From contig CAYQOU010000015.1 in assembly GCA_964419255.1 (NCBI GenBank), positions 3,659-67,658 of the forward strand: a stretch of DNA of 64,000 bases, written 5' to 3'. The stretch comes from CAZPHU01 sp964419255. GTDB taxonomy: Bacteria > Fibrobacterota > Chitinivibrionia > Chitinivibrionales > CAYFVL01. Positions within the stretch are counted from its first letter, which is position 1. Each line of letters opens with the position of its first letter. Shown piece by piece: positions 1 to 7,814 of this stretch. The translations under genes were made by a program, and so were the position numbers. The notes beneath the pieces were generated by a model. That model was given only the letters and a program-made list of their open reading frames with translations, was not told the DNA's origin and searched no databases.

Positions 1-1
1 C

Positions 2-1270
2 GCCTTTACTCCCCTTCCCGCCATCATCGCCTCTTTTGCCGCCCCCAATCAGATCAAGCGTGAGCGCACTCTGTTTGATAACTGGGCGCGGATCTATTCG
101 CGATTCAATGAGGTGCTTTCGGGAATCGTGACCGTGCGCAGCTTTGCCATGGAAAGTGAAGAGAAAAACCGCTTTCTCAAGGATGTCCACAAGACAAATC
201 AGGTCGTGGTGAAGGGAATCGGCTTTGATGCCGGAGTAGGTGCGCTTCAGAATCTTGTTATTCTCCTGGCTCGAGTGGCCGCAATCGGATTCGGCGGATA
301 TCTGGTGGTGAAAGGCGACATAACCGTGGGTACCCTGGTGGCGTTTTTGGGCTATGTTGGGGGACTCTTCGGTCCTGTTCAGGGGCTGACGGGAGTCTAC
401 CGTATTCTTCGTACCGCATCCGTATCGCTTGAGCAGGTATTTTCAATGCTTGATGCGCCGACGCATATAGAGGATTCGCCCGATGCTCACGATGTTCCCA
501 CGCTGAGAGGGGATGTGAAATTTGAGAATGTCTGGTTCAGCTATCGAGGAAGCGGTGATGATAAGCCGCTTCTTCGGGGGGTCTCCTTTGACTGCAGACC
601 AGGCGAAATGACCGCGATAGTTGGTCCCAGCGGTGCTGGCAAGACTACACTGATGGCTATGTTGCAGCGGTTTTATGATCCGGTGACAGGAAAAATCACT
701 GTCGATGGAATCGACCTGAAGACCATGAAACAAAACGACTTGCGCCGCCATATCGGCGTAGTGCTTCAGGATGCGCTTCTGTTTAATGAGACGATACGGG
801 ACAATATCGCCTACGGCCGACCATCAGCCACACTGGCCGAGATTCGGCAGGCTGCCAAAGCCGCAAACGCCCACGACTTTATCATGCGGACGGAAAATGG
901 CTACGATACCTGTGCCGGAGAAGGGGGGAAACGACTTTCTGCCGGGGAGCGGCAGAGAATAGCTATCGCCCGGGCCATACTCAAGAATCCACCGATACTG
1001 ATTTTCGACGAGGCCACCTCGGCGCTGGATGCGGAGTCGGAGGCGCTTGTGCAGGAGGCGATCGAGACGCTGATCCGCAACAGAACCACATTCTTCATCG
1101 CCCACCGACTCTCGACAGTCGTCAACGCCAACAAGATTCTTGTGCTGCGCGATGGACACATTATCGAATCGGGTTCTCATAGCGATCTTCTGAAGCAAAA
1201 AGGCTACTACAGCTCGCTTGTAAACCGTCAGACACGAGGCCTTTTAGATATCTCCAGTCGTGCGGCATAG
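2..1270 (+). CDS. ABC exporter, permease-ATPase, 5' truncated
   Basis: The reading frame is open from base 2, so the start lies outside the window; 422 residues remain. The visible part is the end of an exporter-type transmembrane domain followed by a complete nucleotide-binding domain: Walker A GPSGAGKTT, Q-loop (VVLQD), signature LSAGERQR, Walker B ILIFDEATSALD and H-loop FIAHRL. This arrangement is that of MsbA/LmrA-type half-transporters, which dimerise in the inner membrane and export lipids, peptides or drugs. A GTG at 113 could be mistaken for the start, but transmembrane-domain-like sequence continues in frame upstream of it. The substrate cannot be read from the sequence. It converges on slyX with the two stop codons abutting. 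Confidence 0.93.
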   Translation, partial: AFTPLPAIIASFAAPNQIKRERTLFDNWARIYSRFNEVLSGIVTVRSFAMESEEKNRFLKDVHKTNQVVVKGIGFDAGVGALQNLVILLARVAAIGFGGYLVVKGDITVGTLVAFLGYVGGLFGPVQGLTGVYRILRTASVSLEQVFSMLDAPTHIEDSPDAHDVPTLRGDVKFENVWFSYRGSGDDKPLLRGVSFDCRPGEMTAIVGPSGAGKTTLMAMLQRFYDPVTGKITVDGIDLKTMKQNDLRRHIGVVLQDALLFNETIRDNIAYGRPSATLAEIRQAAKAANAHDFIMRTENGYDTCAGEGGKRLSAGERQRIAIARAILKNPPILIFDEATSALDAESEALVQEAIETLIRNRTTFFIAHRLSTVVNANKILVLRDGHIIESGSHSDLLKQKGYYSSLVNRQTRGLLDISSRAA

Positions 1271-1471
1271 TCAATAATGCGGAGGTATCTCATCGGAGAT
1301 ATCCTTATCCTTATCCGCCTGCATCTCCGAGACGAGCTCTTCCAGATTCGCAACCTTTTTCTGAAGGTTTTCGACGGTATCTCTCAACATGATCACCACC
1401 TGGTTGAGTTCGTCTATGGTCCTGTCCTGAAAAGCAATCCTGGTCTCAAGTTGGATTATTCGATCTTCCAT
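1271..1471 (-). CDS. slyX: SlyX family protein
   Basis: A 66-residue, almost entirely coiled-coil protein. The heptad-rich stretch with an early RIAFQDRTIDELN motif and the C-terminal PPHY ending are hallmarks of SlyX, a small conserved protein of unknown biochemical function. Length matches the family (about 70 residues). The ATG at 1471 is preceded by a GAGGGG Shine-Dalgarno. It sits tail-to-tail with the ABC exporter with no intervening terminator visible. Confidence 0.85.
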   Translation of the reverse strand: MEDRIIQLETRIAFQDRTIDELNQVVIMLRDTVENLQKKVANLEELVSEMQADKDKDISDEIPPHY

Positions 1472-1651
1472 ATACCCCTCTCAGCATTTTTCTGCAATCC
1501 AGATTTCCTGTGCATCGGATTTTATCACGTCAGAGCAGGAGAATCAAGAATCAAAGGGTTGAGGTTACCCCGAGAAAAGGTAAAGCTTATGCAGCAGCAT
1601 TGTCCTCCCCCTCCTCTCCAAATACGCCTCTCGAATCTCAAAACTCGTATC

Positions 1652-2365
1652 TCACTCCACTCCGTATTCAAGAAACCTCTTCAATATCACACTCCCGACC
1701 GGCTGCTCGCTCACACTGCGGAGCAACTGATCATACGATTTACCCTCCGCCTCAAGCGACTGCTTGAATTTATCGAGATAGTATCGAGTTATGAAGGCGT
1801 TGAATTCGGGATGAAACTGCACTCCCCAGGCATTGTTCCCATACCGAAATGCATGAAACTGATCATGATCGTTTCTGGCCAGGATACTGGCCGAAGACGG
1901 AAGTGAAAGTACCGATTGGGTATGGGCCACGTGAACCCATATCTTTTCGCCCAGATCCCTAAACACAATGTCCTTCTTGCTTTCTGAGGTCAGTTGAACA
2001 GAAACGGTGCCAAACTCTTTTCCCAGGGGGTTATCGCCAACTTCTCCGCCGATTGCACGGGCAAGAAGGTGATGGCCGTAGCAGATACCAAGAATCGGAA
2101 CAGATGTCTCCACCGCTGCGGTGATCCACTCGATCAGCTTCTCGCTCCAACAATGCTTCCTGGTAACCATGTCGTGAGATCCGGTGATCACTACGGCTCC
2201 CGCGGTCCCGGGGTCCGGAAGCACCTCACAATGCCTCACATCCCAGGTCATATACTGGTGCTCTTGCAGCCCCATTGCCGAGGCGATCCAGTGCTCGAAA
2301 TCATTGACCCGCTCCCGTAATGACACAAACGTCTCACCGGTTTTTATAATCGTTATCCTTTTCAC
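1652..2365 (-). CDS. Class I glutamine amidotransferase-like protein
   Basis: 237 residues with the class I glutamine amidotransferase triad: nucleophile Cys95 in GICYGHH and the His185/Glu187 pair in QFHPEF. It lacks any synthetase domain, so it resembles the stand-alone GMP-synthase-like amidotransferases (YfeJ type) whose acceptor substrate is mostly unknown. These release ammonia from glutamine or hydrolyse gamma-glutamyl amides in the cytoplasm. The start is GTG at 2365. The C-terminal 50 residues form a helical extension typical of this subgroup. It lies about 180 bp upstream of slyX on the same strand; no terminator was recognised between them. Confidence 0.85.
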   Translation of the reverse strand: MKRITIIKTGETFVSLRERVNDFEHWIASAMGLQEHQYMTWDVRHCEVLPDPGTAGAVVITGSHDMVTRKHCWSEKLIEWITAAVETSVPILGICYGHHLLARAIGGEVGDNPLGKEFGTVSVQLTSESKKDIVFRDLGEKIWVHVAHTQSVLSLPSSASILARNDHDQFHAFRYGNNAWGVQFHPEFNAFITRYYLDKFKQSLEAEGKSYDQLLRSVSEQPVGSVILKRFLEYGVE

Positions 2366-2685
2366 CCGAATACCTACCGTTGTATCGTTGTATCATGAAG
2401 AATCGCCAGCCTGCGATCTTCATATTCGTCTGCTCTCGAATTTCAACTAATCACGTTACTATCTTTGATGATTTTCCCGTAATAATCATCATCATTACCC
2501 TGTGACAACCCAGCAGCGCTGAAAATGATTGTGCGTACTCCGCGATAGAATCGCTGCATTGATATATTTCCTAAAATACCATCCGCCGAATCCGTATATA
2601 CCGGATGAAACGACTGCGGTGATCGGCTTGATATGGCCAAGCCGGCGCAAATCAACTATATTTAGCAGCGTTAAAAAAGGAGAAC
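2366..2685. other. Intergenic region without recognised genes
   Basis: 320 bp between the divergent amidotransferase and YchJ-type genes. The short open frames here show no family resemblance and no ribosome binding sites. The region must contain promoters for both flanking genes, but no convincing -35/-10 pair was found. The YchJ-type gene has a strong AAAAAGGAGA Shine-Dalgarno at 2674-2683. Confidence 0.5.
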
Positions 2686-3177
2686 ATGTCTATGTCTGTT
2701 TGCCCATGCGGTACAGGAAAAGAATACGAAGAATGTTGTCTGCCGTATATTTCCAGAGAGCAGAAAGCTCCGACGGCCGAAAAACTTATGCGGTCCCGCT
2801 ACACAGCTTTTGTAGTAGGTGATGTCGCCTATATCCACGACACAATCGATCCGGCTAAACGGGACGATTTCGATGAGAAAAGTATCCAGGATTGGTCTAA
2901 AAACTCACAGTGGAAGAGCCTGACTATCGTTAATACTTCCAATGGGACCGAAAAAGATACAAGCGGTACCGTAGAGTTTATTGCCCGCTACAAACTGGAA
3001 GGCGGCACCCGGGAACATCACGAAGTAGGAACGTTCGGTAAGAAGGACGATCAGTGGTATTACATTGATGGAGAAATGGTCACTCCCAAACCGATCAAAC
3101 GTGAAAGCCCTAAGGTCGGCAGAAACGATCCATGCCCGTGCGGAAGTGGCATGAAATTTAAAAAATGCTGCATGTGA
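2686..3177 (+). CDS. YchJ-family protein with two SEC-C zinc motifs
   Basis: 163 residues. An N-terminal SEC-C motif (CPCGTGKEYEECC, residues 6-18) is followed by the alpha/beta YchJ domain (NTF2-like fold, with conserved MRSRYTAF) and a second SEC-C motif at the very C-terminus (NDPCPCGSGMKFKKCC). SEC-C binds one zinc and often mediates contact with SecB or ribosomes; the YchJ function itself is not established. The E. coli protein has the same two-ended zinc arrangement, so length and architecture are normal. It appears monocistronic. Confidence 0.88.
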   Translation: MSMSVCPCGTGKEYEECCLPYISREQKAPTAEKLMRSRYTAFVVGDVAYIHDTIDPAKRDDFDEKSIQDWSKNSQWKSLTIVNTSNGTEKDTSGTVEFIARYKLEGGTREHHEVGTFGKKDDQWYYIDGEMVTPKPIKRESPKVGRNDPCPCGSGMKFKKCCM

Positions 3178-3218
3178 TGCTACCCGGTCAGCCCTAATAG
3201 GCCACCTGTCCTCCGCAT

Positions 3219-3248
3219 CCTCCCGTTACGCTGAAGCGGTACGGGAGG
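3219..3248. terminator. Stem-loop after the YchJ gene
   Basis: CCTCCCGT (3219-3226) pairs perfectly with ACGGGAGG (3241-3248) across a 14-nt loop, 42 bp after the YchJ-type stop codon. There is no T-tract after it on the plus strand, so termination is only a possibility. The rest of 3178-3448 shows nothing recognisable. Confidence 0.4.
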
Positions 3249-3448
3249 AGCGCCTGTACGCTTTTATCGCACAAAGCCATTCAAAAAGATCAGCGGTACA
3301 ATTACCGCCCCATCGATAATCTGTACGCATATCGACCTTTTTGCCCCCAGCGCCCCCCGAATCAGATAACCGTAAAGAGCCTACATTTTATAATGTTAGC
3401 ACATGAAATCAGGAATATCGACCCGAGCTATTGCAGCGATTCAACCTG

Positions 3449-3808
3449 CTAACACTTTATATGGTTACTGACTTTTGTTCTAATCTCGGTAAAAGATACA
3501 GGAGCATGAACCAGACCATCGATTCCGTATGCTTTGAGATAGATCGGCTCGATCTCACCACCCCATCGGGTAACGAGAAAAAAACGTGTTGTTATACGCT
3601 GCTCCTGAAACCAGCGCGCAAGTTCCAGCCCACTTTCTCCACATACACACACGTTTGAAAACACCGCGGCGTATCGGCCTTTGAGAAGCCGCCTCTTACA
3701 TTCTGCCAGCGATTGGACATGCTCGATTTCAAACTCAAGCTTCGCCAGTGATTGTTCGAGGGATGCACGGGTATCCTGCTCCTGCTCAACAATTAACACT
3801 TTTCTCAT
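3449..3808 (-). CDS. Degenerate (pseudo-)receiver domain protein
   Basis: 119 residues from the ATG at 3808 (a TTG at 3817 is an alternative). The fold signature is that of a CheY-like receiver: N-terminal KVLIVE strand, a central AVFSN strand, then FFLVT and a late GLVHAPV strand. Key residues are lost: the acidic pair reads EQE, the phosphoacceptor Asp is Ser/Asn (AVFSNV, about residue 52), and the conserved Lys before Pro is Ala. It is therefore expected not to be phosphorylated by the usual chemistry, and may act as a phosphorylation-independent adaptor. It stands alone, about 17 kb from the chemosensory operon, with no Shine-Dalgarno evident. Confidence 0.75.
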   Translation of the reverse strand: MRKVLIVEQEQDTRASLEQSLAKLEFEIEHVQSLAECKRRLLKGRYAAVFSNVCVCGESGLELARWFQEQRITTRFFLVTRWGGEIEPIYLKAYGIDGLVHAPVSFTEIRTKVSNHIKC

Positions 3809-3978
3809 GTTTTGCAAACATAAACAAATGATGTGCCAAATTAAAAATGTCTATTATATACAAAATACGCATAATAATCACTTGACCCGATTTAACAAAG
3901 TCTTTTAAATAATCCCCTATTCGGGCTTTTTTCCCGACTTCTCCCAAATACACCATAAGGCAGGAAAGGAAGGAAATC

Positions 3979-4734
3979 TTATCGGATTTTCAGTGTTGAG
4001 CTGGCGTTGAGAAAATGCTGTATGGCCTCGGCAGCTGCGGTGTACCCGAATATTGCAGGAAGGTAGGATATGGTTCCCAACGGTGTACGCTCCCGGCCTC
4101 GCTGGAAAAACTCTTCGGCCGCACCGGTTGTGACATCCGAAATGGCTTTGCGGGGAATCTCCATCGAATACACCGCTCGAATTCCCTTATACAATCCCAG
4201 TCGATGCAATCTTTTACGAAGAACCCTCGCCAGCGGACAGTTATGCGTTTCGGATATATCGCCGACTCTTATCATGGATGGATCCAATCTTCCCGCCGCC
4301 CCCATACTGCTTACGACGAAGTAGTTTTTCCGGCGAGCCATATATAAAAGATCCCTTTTAGGAGTGACACTGTCGATAGCATCCACTACCGCATCCAGAG
4401 GCCCCTCAAGAAGATCATTCAGTGTCTCGGATGAGGCAAAGGTGTGGTGCGGCTCGATGATACAATGAGGGTTTATATCTCTCATCCGCTCAACTGCGAC
4501 TTCAACCTTGGGCATGCCTGCGGTGGAGTGAAGAGCAAAGAGCTGTCGGTTGATATTGGACTGATGAACCGTATCGAAATCAACGATTCGCACATACCCG
4601 ACCCCGCTGCGAACCAGTGATTCCAGGGCGTGTGATCCCACACCTCCCAGACCAAATACCACCACGCGCATACTTGAAAGTCGCTGCACCGACGCCTGAC
4701 CAAGGAGAAGCTCTGTTCTGGAAAACTGCGTCAC
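3979..4734 (-). CDS. tcdA: tRNA threonylcarbamoyladenosine dehydratase (TcdA/CsdL)
   Basis: 251 residues of the E1/ThiF/MoeB superfamily: nucleotide-binding VVVFGLGGVGSHALE near residue 25, the conserved D-x-D/NINRQ motif (FDTVHQSNINRQL) and a C-terminal AAAEAIQ helix. The short length, without a rhodanese or extra E1 domain, and the NCPLARVLRKRL segment fit TcdA, which uses ATP to cyclise t6A37 to ct6A37 in tRNAs decoding ANN. The GTG start at 4734 overlaps the TatD stop by 4 bp (GTGA), so the two genes are translationally coupled with tatD first. Confidence 0.9.
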   Translation of the reverse strand: MTQFSRTELLLGQASVQRLSSMRVVVFGLGGVGSHALESLVRSGVGYVRIVDFDTVHQSNINRQLFALHSTAGMPKVEVAVERMRDINPHCIIEPHHTFASSETLNDLLEGPLDAVVDAIDSVTPKRDLLYMARRKNYFVVSSMGAAGRLDPSMIRVGDISETHNCPLARVLRKRLHRLGLYKGIRAVYSMEIPRKAISDVTTGAAEEFFQRGRERTPLGTISYLPAIFGYTAAAEAIQHFLNASSTLKIR

Positions 4735-5549
4735 CTCTTTTCTCCCTTCGCATCATACCCCTGTTGATTCGGTGCGATATCCAGCGGCAAAAGGATTTTT
4801 TTGAGAAATGCCCTGGCATTGCGACTGGTCAGTTCATCGACTTGTTCCGGCGATGTGCCGCGCAGCAGTGCTGCCGTCTCTATAATGTATGCCAGATTTG
4901 ATGGTTGATTAACGTTTCCCTCCACACCTTCCGGAATCATGTCAGGACTGTCGGTTTCCAATAGAAGACGTCGTTTAGATACCGCGGCGATTGACCGCTG
5001 TGCTTTTATGTTTCCCTTTCGGGTGATTGATCCGCCAAAGGATATATACATGCCGCGTTTCTCGAAGGCATGTATCATCTCAGCACTCCCCGACCAGCCA
5101 TGAACAAGCCCCCCCGCCGGCAGCTTCACTTTGTCCAGCAGATGTATGAGCTCTCCCCATCCTTTGCGGCAATGAATGGATACCGGAAGTTTTCTTTCGG
5201 CAGCGATTCTCAACTGAGCTTCCGCCACGCTGATCTGCACATCTTTTTGCGGCATCCCACCGGTAAAATCGAGTCCGATCTCCCCGACTCCCGACGGAAT
5301 GCGGTCCAGCATCCCCTCGAGTGATTCCCGCCATCTGTCTTTCAGGTGACCGGCAAACCATGGGTGCACTCCAAAAAAAGCCACCACATGTCTGAATTCA
5401 GAGGCGAGTCGATAGACCTTCTCCCAATCCTGCTGCCTTGTTCCGCAGCAAACCACATGTGTAACCCCCATCTTACTTGCCCGCTCAAGTATGTTTTCGA
5501 CAGGTTCCGAAAACCGTTCATCCTGAAGGTGACAATGTGCATCTATCAT
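4731..5549 (-). CDS. TatD-family metal-dependent hydrolase
   Basis: 272 residues with the TatD metal-site series in order: DAHCHL (residues 3-8), GEIGLDF, PVSIHCR, LVHGWSG and ETDSPD. TatD proteins are Mg-dependent 3'-5' exonucleases or deoxyribonucleases acting in DNA repair and nucleic-acid turnover. The C-terminal about 25 residues (LPLDIAPNQQGYDAKGEKR) run past the usual family end. It is the first gene of a two-gene operon with tcdA. TatD, YcfH and YjjV paralogues cannot be told apart here. Confidence 0.9.
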   Translation of the reverse strand: MIDAHCHLQDERFSEPVENILERASKMGVTHVVCCGTRQQDWEKVYRLASEFRHVVAFFGVHPWFAGHLKDRWRESLEGMLDRIPSGVGEIGLDFTGGMPQKDVQISVAEAQLRIAAERKLPVSIHCRKGWGELIHLLDKVKLPAGGLVHGWSGSAEMIHAFEKRGMYISFGGSITRKGNIKAQRSIAAVSKRRLLLETDSPDMIPEGVEGNVNQPSNLAYIIETAALLRGTSPEQVDELTSRNARAFLKKILLPLDIAPNQQGYDAKGEKR

Positions 5550-5623
5550 GTTATCTTCAAATCTAAAAGGTGTAAGAAAAGAAAACAGCCTGTCTGTTTT
5601 ATCGGTGATGCCTTAAATTCAAC

Positions 5624-5781
5624 CCTAACTGAGCGATTCACTCGTGTCGATTTGAAATGCATTGGAGCAGAAGATTCTCAGCATTTTTGCAAATACCACA
5701 GCGGGTATATCACGCAATTGTTTCAACCCTTCTGCTCAGATGCATTGAGCGGCTCATCCACTCAGAACCGCTCAGTTTAGG
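5624..5781. repeat. 158-bp imperfect palindromic (MITE-like) element
   Basis: The ends are inverted repeats: CCTAACTGAGCG (5624-5635) against CGCTCAGTTTAGG (5769-5781), with one extra base. A second pair lies inside: AATGCATTGGAGCAGAAG (5656-5673) against CTTCTGCTCAGATGCATT (5729-5746), two mismatches. Between the arms is an AT-rich centre. The whole unit could fold into one long hairpin. No coding frame or target duplication is evident. It occupies the intergenic space between tatD and the tRNA-Ala terminator. Confidence 0.6.
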
Positions 5782-5844
5782 CACAAAATAAAAAGAGGGA
5801 AGCGGGCAGTGCAGCAACGGCCATATAATATTTGTGTTTTCAAC

Positions 5845-5881
5845 GAAAAAAGGCCTCCGGATGAGTGCATCCGCAGACCTT
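5845..5881 (-). terminator. Rho-independent terminator of tRNA-Ala
   Basis: On the minus strand AAGGTCTGCGGATG pairs with CATCCGGAGGCCTT around a CACT loop (one wobble, one mismatch) and runs into a T6 tract. It starts 13 bp past the 3' end of the tRNA. Confidence 0.85.
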
Positions 5882-5893
5882 GAATCTTTGATA

Positions 5894-5966
5894 TGGAGCT
5901 GAGGGGGCTCGAACCCCTGACCCCAACGCTGCCAGCGTTGTGCTCTCCCAGCTGAGCTACAGCCCC
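5894..5966 (-). tRNA. tRNA-Ala (anticodon GGC)
   Basis: A 73-nt cloverleaf. The acceptor stem is GGGGCTG/CAGCTCC (one G-T pair), the D arm contains AGCTCAGCTGGGAGAGC, the anticodon arm is CAACG-CTGGCAG-CGTTG with anticodon GGC, and the T arm has the canonical GGTTCGAGCC. The discriminator is A and no CCA is encoded. GGC decodes GCC/GCU alanine codons. It has its own promoter and terminator. Confidence 0.96.
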
Positions 5967-5982
5967 GAATCGAAGAAATAAA

Positions 5983-6010
5983 GATATATCACAGTTTTAG
6001 CTCAAGTCAA
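5983..6010 (-). promoter_or_regulatory. Sigma70-type promoter of tRNA-Ala
   Basis: On the minus strand a TTGACT -35 (6005-6010) is separated by 16 bp from a TATATC -10 (5983-5988) preceded by an extended TG. The predicted start falls about 10 bp upstream of the tRNA 5' end, right after the glnS stop codon. Confidence 0.65.
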
Positions 6011-6022
6011 GATCAAAACGGC

Positions 6023-7717
6023 CTATTTTGCTTTGGACTGTTTTTTCTGTATGCGTGCCCAGTCATCCTTCAGCGAAACAGTTCGGTTAAACACCAGGTT
6101 ATCCCTGCTGCCGTCCACCGAATCCAGACAAAAATATCCCAGACGCTCAAACTGATAGCGAGCCTGCCTGTCGGCATACTTGAGACTGGGCTCCACCTTA
6201 CAGTCTCTGAGAACCTCCAGCGATCCGGGATTCAACGCATCGGTAAAATCTTTTTCCGCCGAGGGATTCTCCTTCTCAAACAGATGATCATACAGCCGCA
6301 CCTCTGCATCCAGGGCATGAGTCGCGGAGACCCAGTGGAGAGTCGCTTTGACCCGTCTGCCATCGGAGGGAGCGTTGCCGCCAATGGTTTCGGGATCGTA
6401 GGTGCAGTGCAAAACCGTTACATTACCCTGCTCATCTTTTTCATAATCGACGCAGGTGATCCAGTATCCATACCGTAGACGAACCTCACGACCTGGCCCC
6501 AGACGGAAAAACTTTTTGGGTGGATTTTCCATGAAATCTGACTGCTCTATGTAAAGCTCCCGACTGAAAGGAACCATGCGTGTACCGGCGGCGGGATCTT
6601 CGGGATTATTAATCGCCTCCATCTCCTCAACCTGTCCCTCTGGATAGTTATCGATAACCACTTTCAGCGGCCTAATAACCGCCATCACCCGCTGTGCCCG
6701 CTTGTTAAGATCTTCCCGCAGGCAGTGCTCCAGCAGGGCCACATCAACCACACTCTCCCTTTTTGCCACTCCGATACGCTCGGCAAAATCGCGGATCGAT
6801 TCCGGCGTGTACCCCCGACGGCGCAGCCCGCCGATTGTAGGCATGCGCGGATCATCCCAGCCGCTTACGTACTTTTTTTGTACCAGGGTCAAAAGTTTAC
6901 GCTTGCTCATCACAGTGTAGGTTAGGTTAAGACGGGCAAATTCTATCTGCTGAGGGTGACAGGGAGCCGGAATGTTGTCAAGCACCCAGTCATACAGCGG
7001 CCGGTGGTCTTCAAACTCCAGCGTACATATCGAATGAGTGACCCCCTCCAGCGCATCGGAAATACAATGTGTAAAATCATACATCGGATAAATACGCCAG
7101 GTGTCGCCGGTTCGATGGTGAATGGTTTTTCTGATTCGATACAGGGTCGGGTCCCGCATGTTAATATTGGGAGATGCCATGTCTATCTTCGCCCGCAGAA
7201 CCCTTGAGCCCTCCTCGAATTCCCCCGTGCGCATCCGCTCGAACAGCTCCAGATTCTCCTCCACGCTTCTGTCCCGGTAGGGCGAGGGCTTTCCCGGCTC
7301 TGTCAACGTTCCACGATACTCCCGTATCTGCTCGAAAGTCAAATCATCCACATACGCTTTATTGTGTCTGATCAGGTAAACGGCAAACTCGTAAAGTTTT
7401 TCGAAGTAGTCGGATGCAAAGTACTGATGCTCTCCCCAGTCGAAACCAAGCCAGCGAACATCTTCCTTGATAGATTCTATATACTCGACCTCCTCCTTTT
7501 CAGGATTTGTGTCGTCAAACCGCAGATGACACCGCCCGTTATACTCCTGAGCCAGACCGAAATTCAGACAGATAGACTTTGCGTGTCCGATATGCAGATA
7601 CCCGTTTGGTTCGGGTGGAAAACGGGTAATAACCTTCCCGTCATGCTTGTTTGTCCTGATATCCTCATCGATAATGGCGCGGATAAAATGAACGTTTCTT
7701 TTCTTTTCTTCAGCCAT
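6023..7717 (-). CDS. glnS: Glutaminyl-tRNA synthetase
   Basis: 564 residues, a class I aminoacyl-tRNA synthetase charging tRNA-Gln. The catalytic domain carries PPEPNGYLHIGHAKS (the HIGH motif within residues 33-47) and the variant KMSKS loop VMSKRKL; the C-terminal half is the beta-barrel anticodon-binding domain typical of GlnRS. Length matches E. coli GlnS (554). Having GlnRS beside a GltX means Gln-tRNA can be made directly, without GatCAB. It lies 97 bp downstream of gltX on the same strand and they probably form one operon. Confidence 0.96.
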   Translation of the reverse strand: MAEEKKRNVHFIRAIIDEDIRTNKHDGKVITRFPPEPNGYLHIGHAKSICLNFGLAQEYNGRCHLRFDDTNPEKEEVEYIESIKEDVRWLGFDWGEHQYFASDYFEKLYEFAVYLIRHNKAYVDDLTFEQIREYRGTLTEPGKPSPYRDRSVEENLELFERMRTGEFEEGSRVLRAKIDMASPNINMRDPTLYRIRKTIHHRTGDTWRIYPMYDFTHCISDALEGVTHSICTLEFEDHRPLYDWVLDNIPAPCHPQQIEFARLNLTYTVMSKRKLLTLVQKKYVSGWDDPRMPTIGGLRRRGYTPESIRDFAERIGVAKRESVVDVALLEHCLREDLNKRAQRVMAVIRPLKVVIDNYPEGQVEEMEAINNPEDPAAGTRMVPFSRELYIEQSDFMENPPKKFFRLGPGREVRLRYGYWITCVDYEKDEQGNVTVLHCTYDPETIGGNAPSDGRRVKATLHWVSATHALDAEVRLYDHLFEKENPSAEKDFTDALNPGSLEVLRDCKVEPSLKYADRQARYQFERLGYFCLDSVDGSRDNLVFNRTVSLKDDWARIQKKQSKAK

Positions 7718-7814
7718 GTTCTATTTGTCCTCTATAGTAAAGATCCCTTTTTCCCGATGTTAAATCCTGTGATGCTGCTCATGCCGTACCGGCCGCCTTC
7801 GGGCCCATTTTATA

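Noticed and set aside
3905..3975. TCGGG/CCCGA stem after tcdA
   Set aside because: Only five base pairs with the A-run in the loop and no T-tract on the minus strand; too weak to call a terminator.
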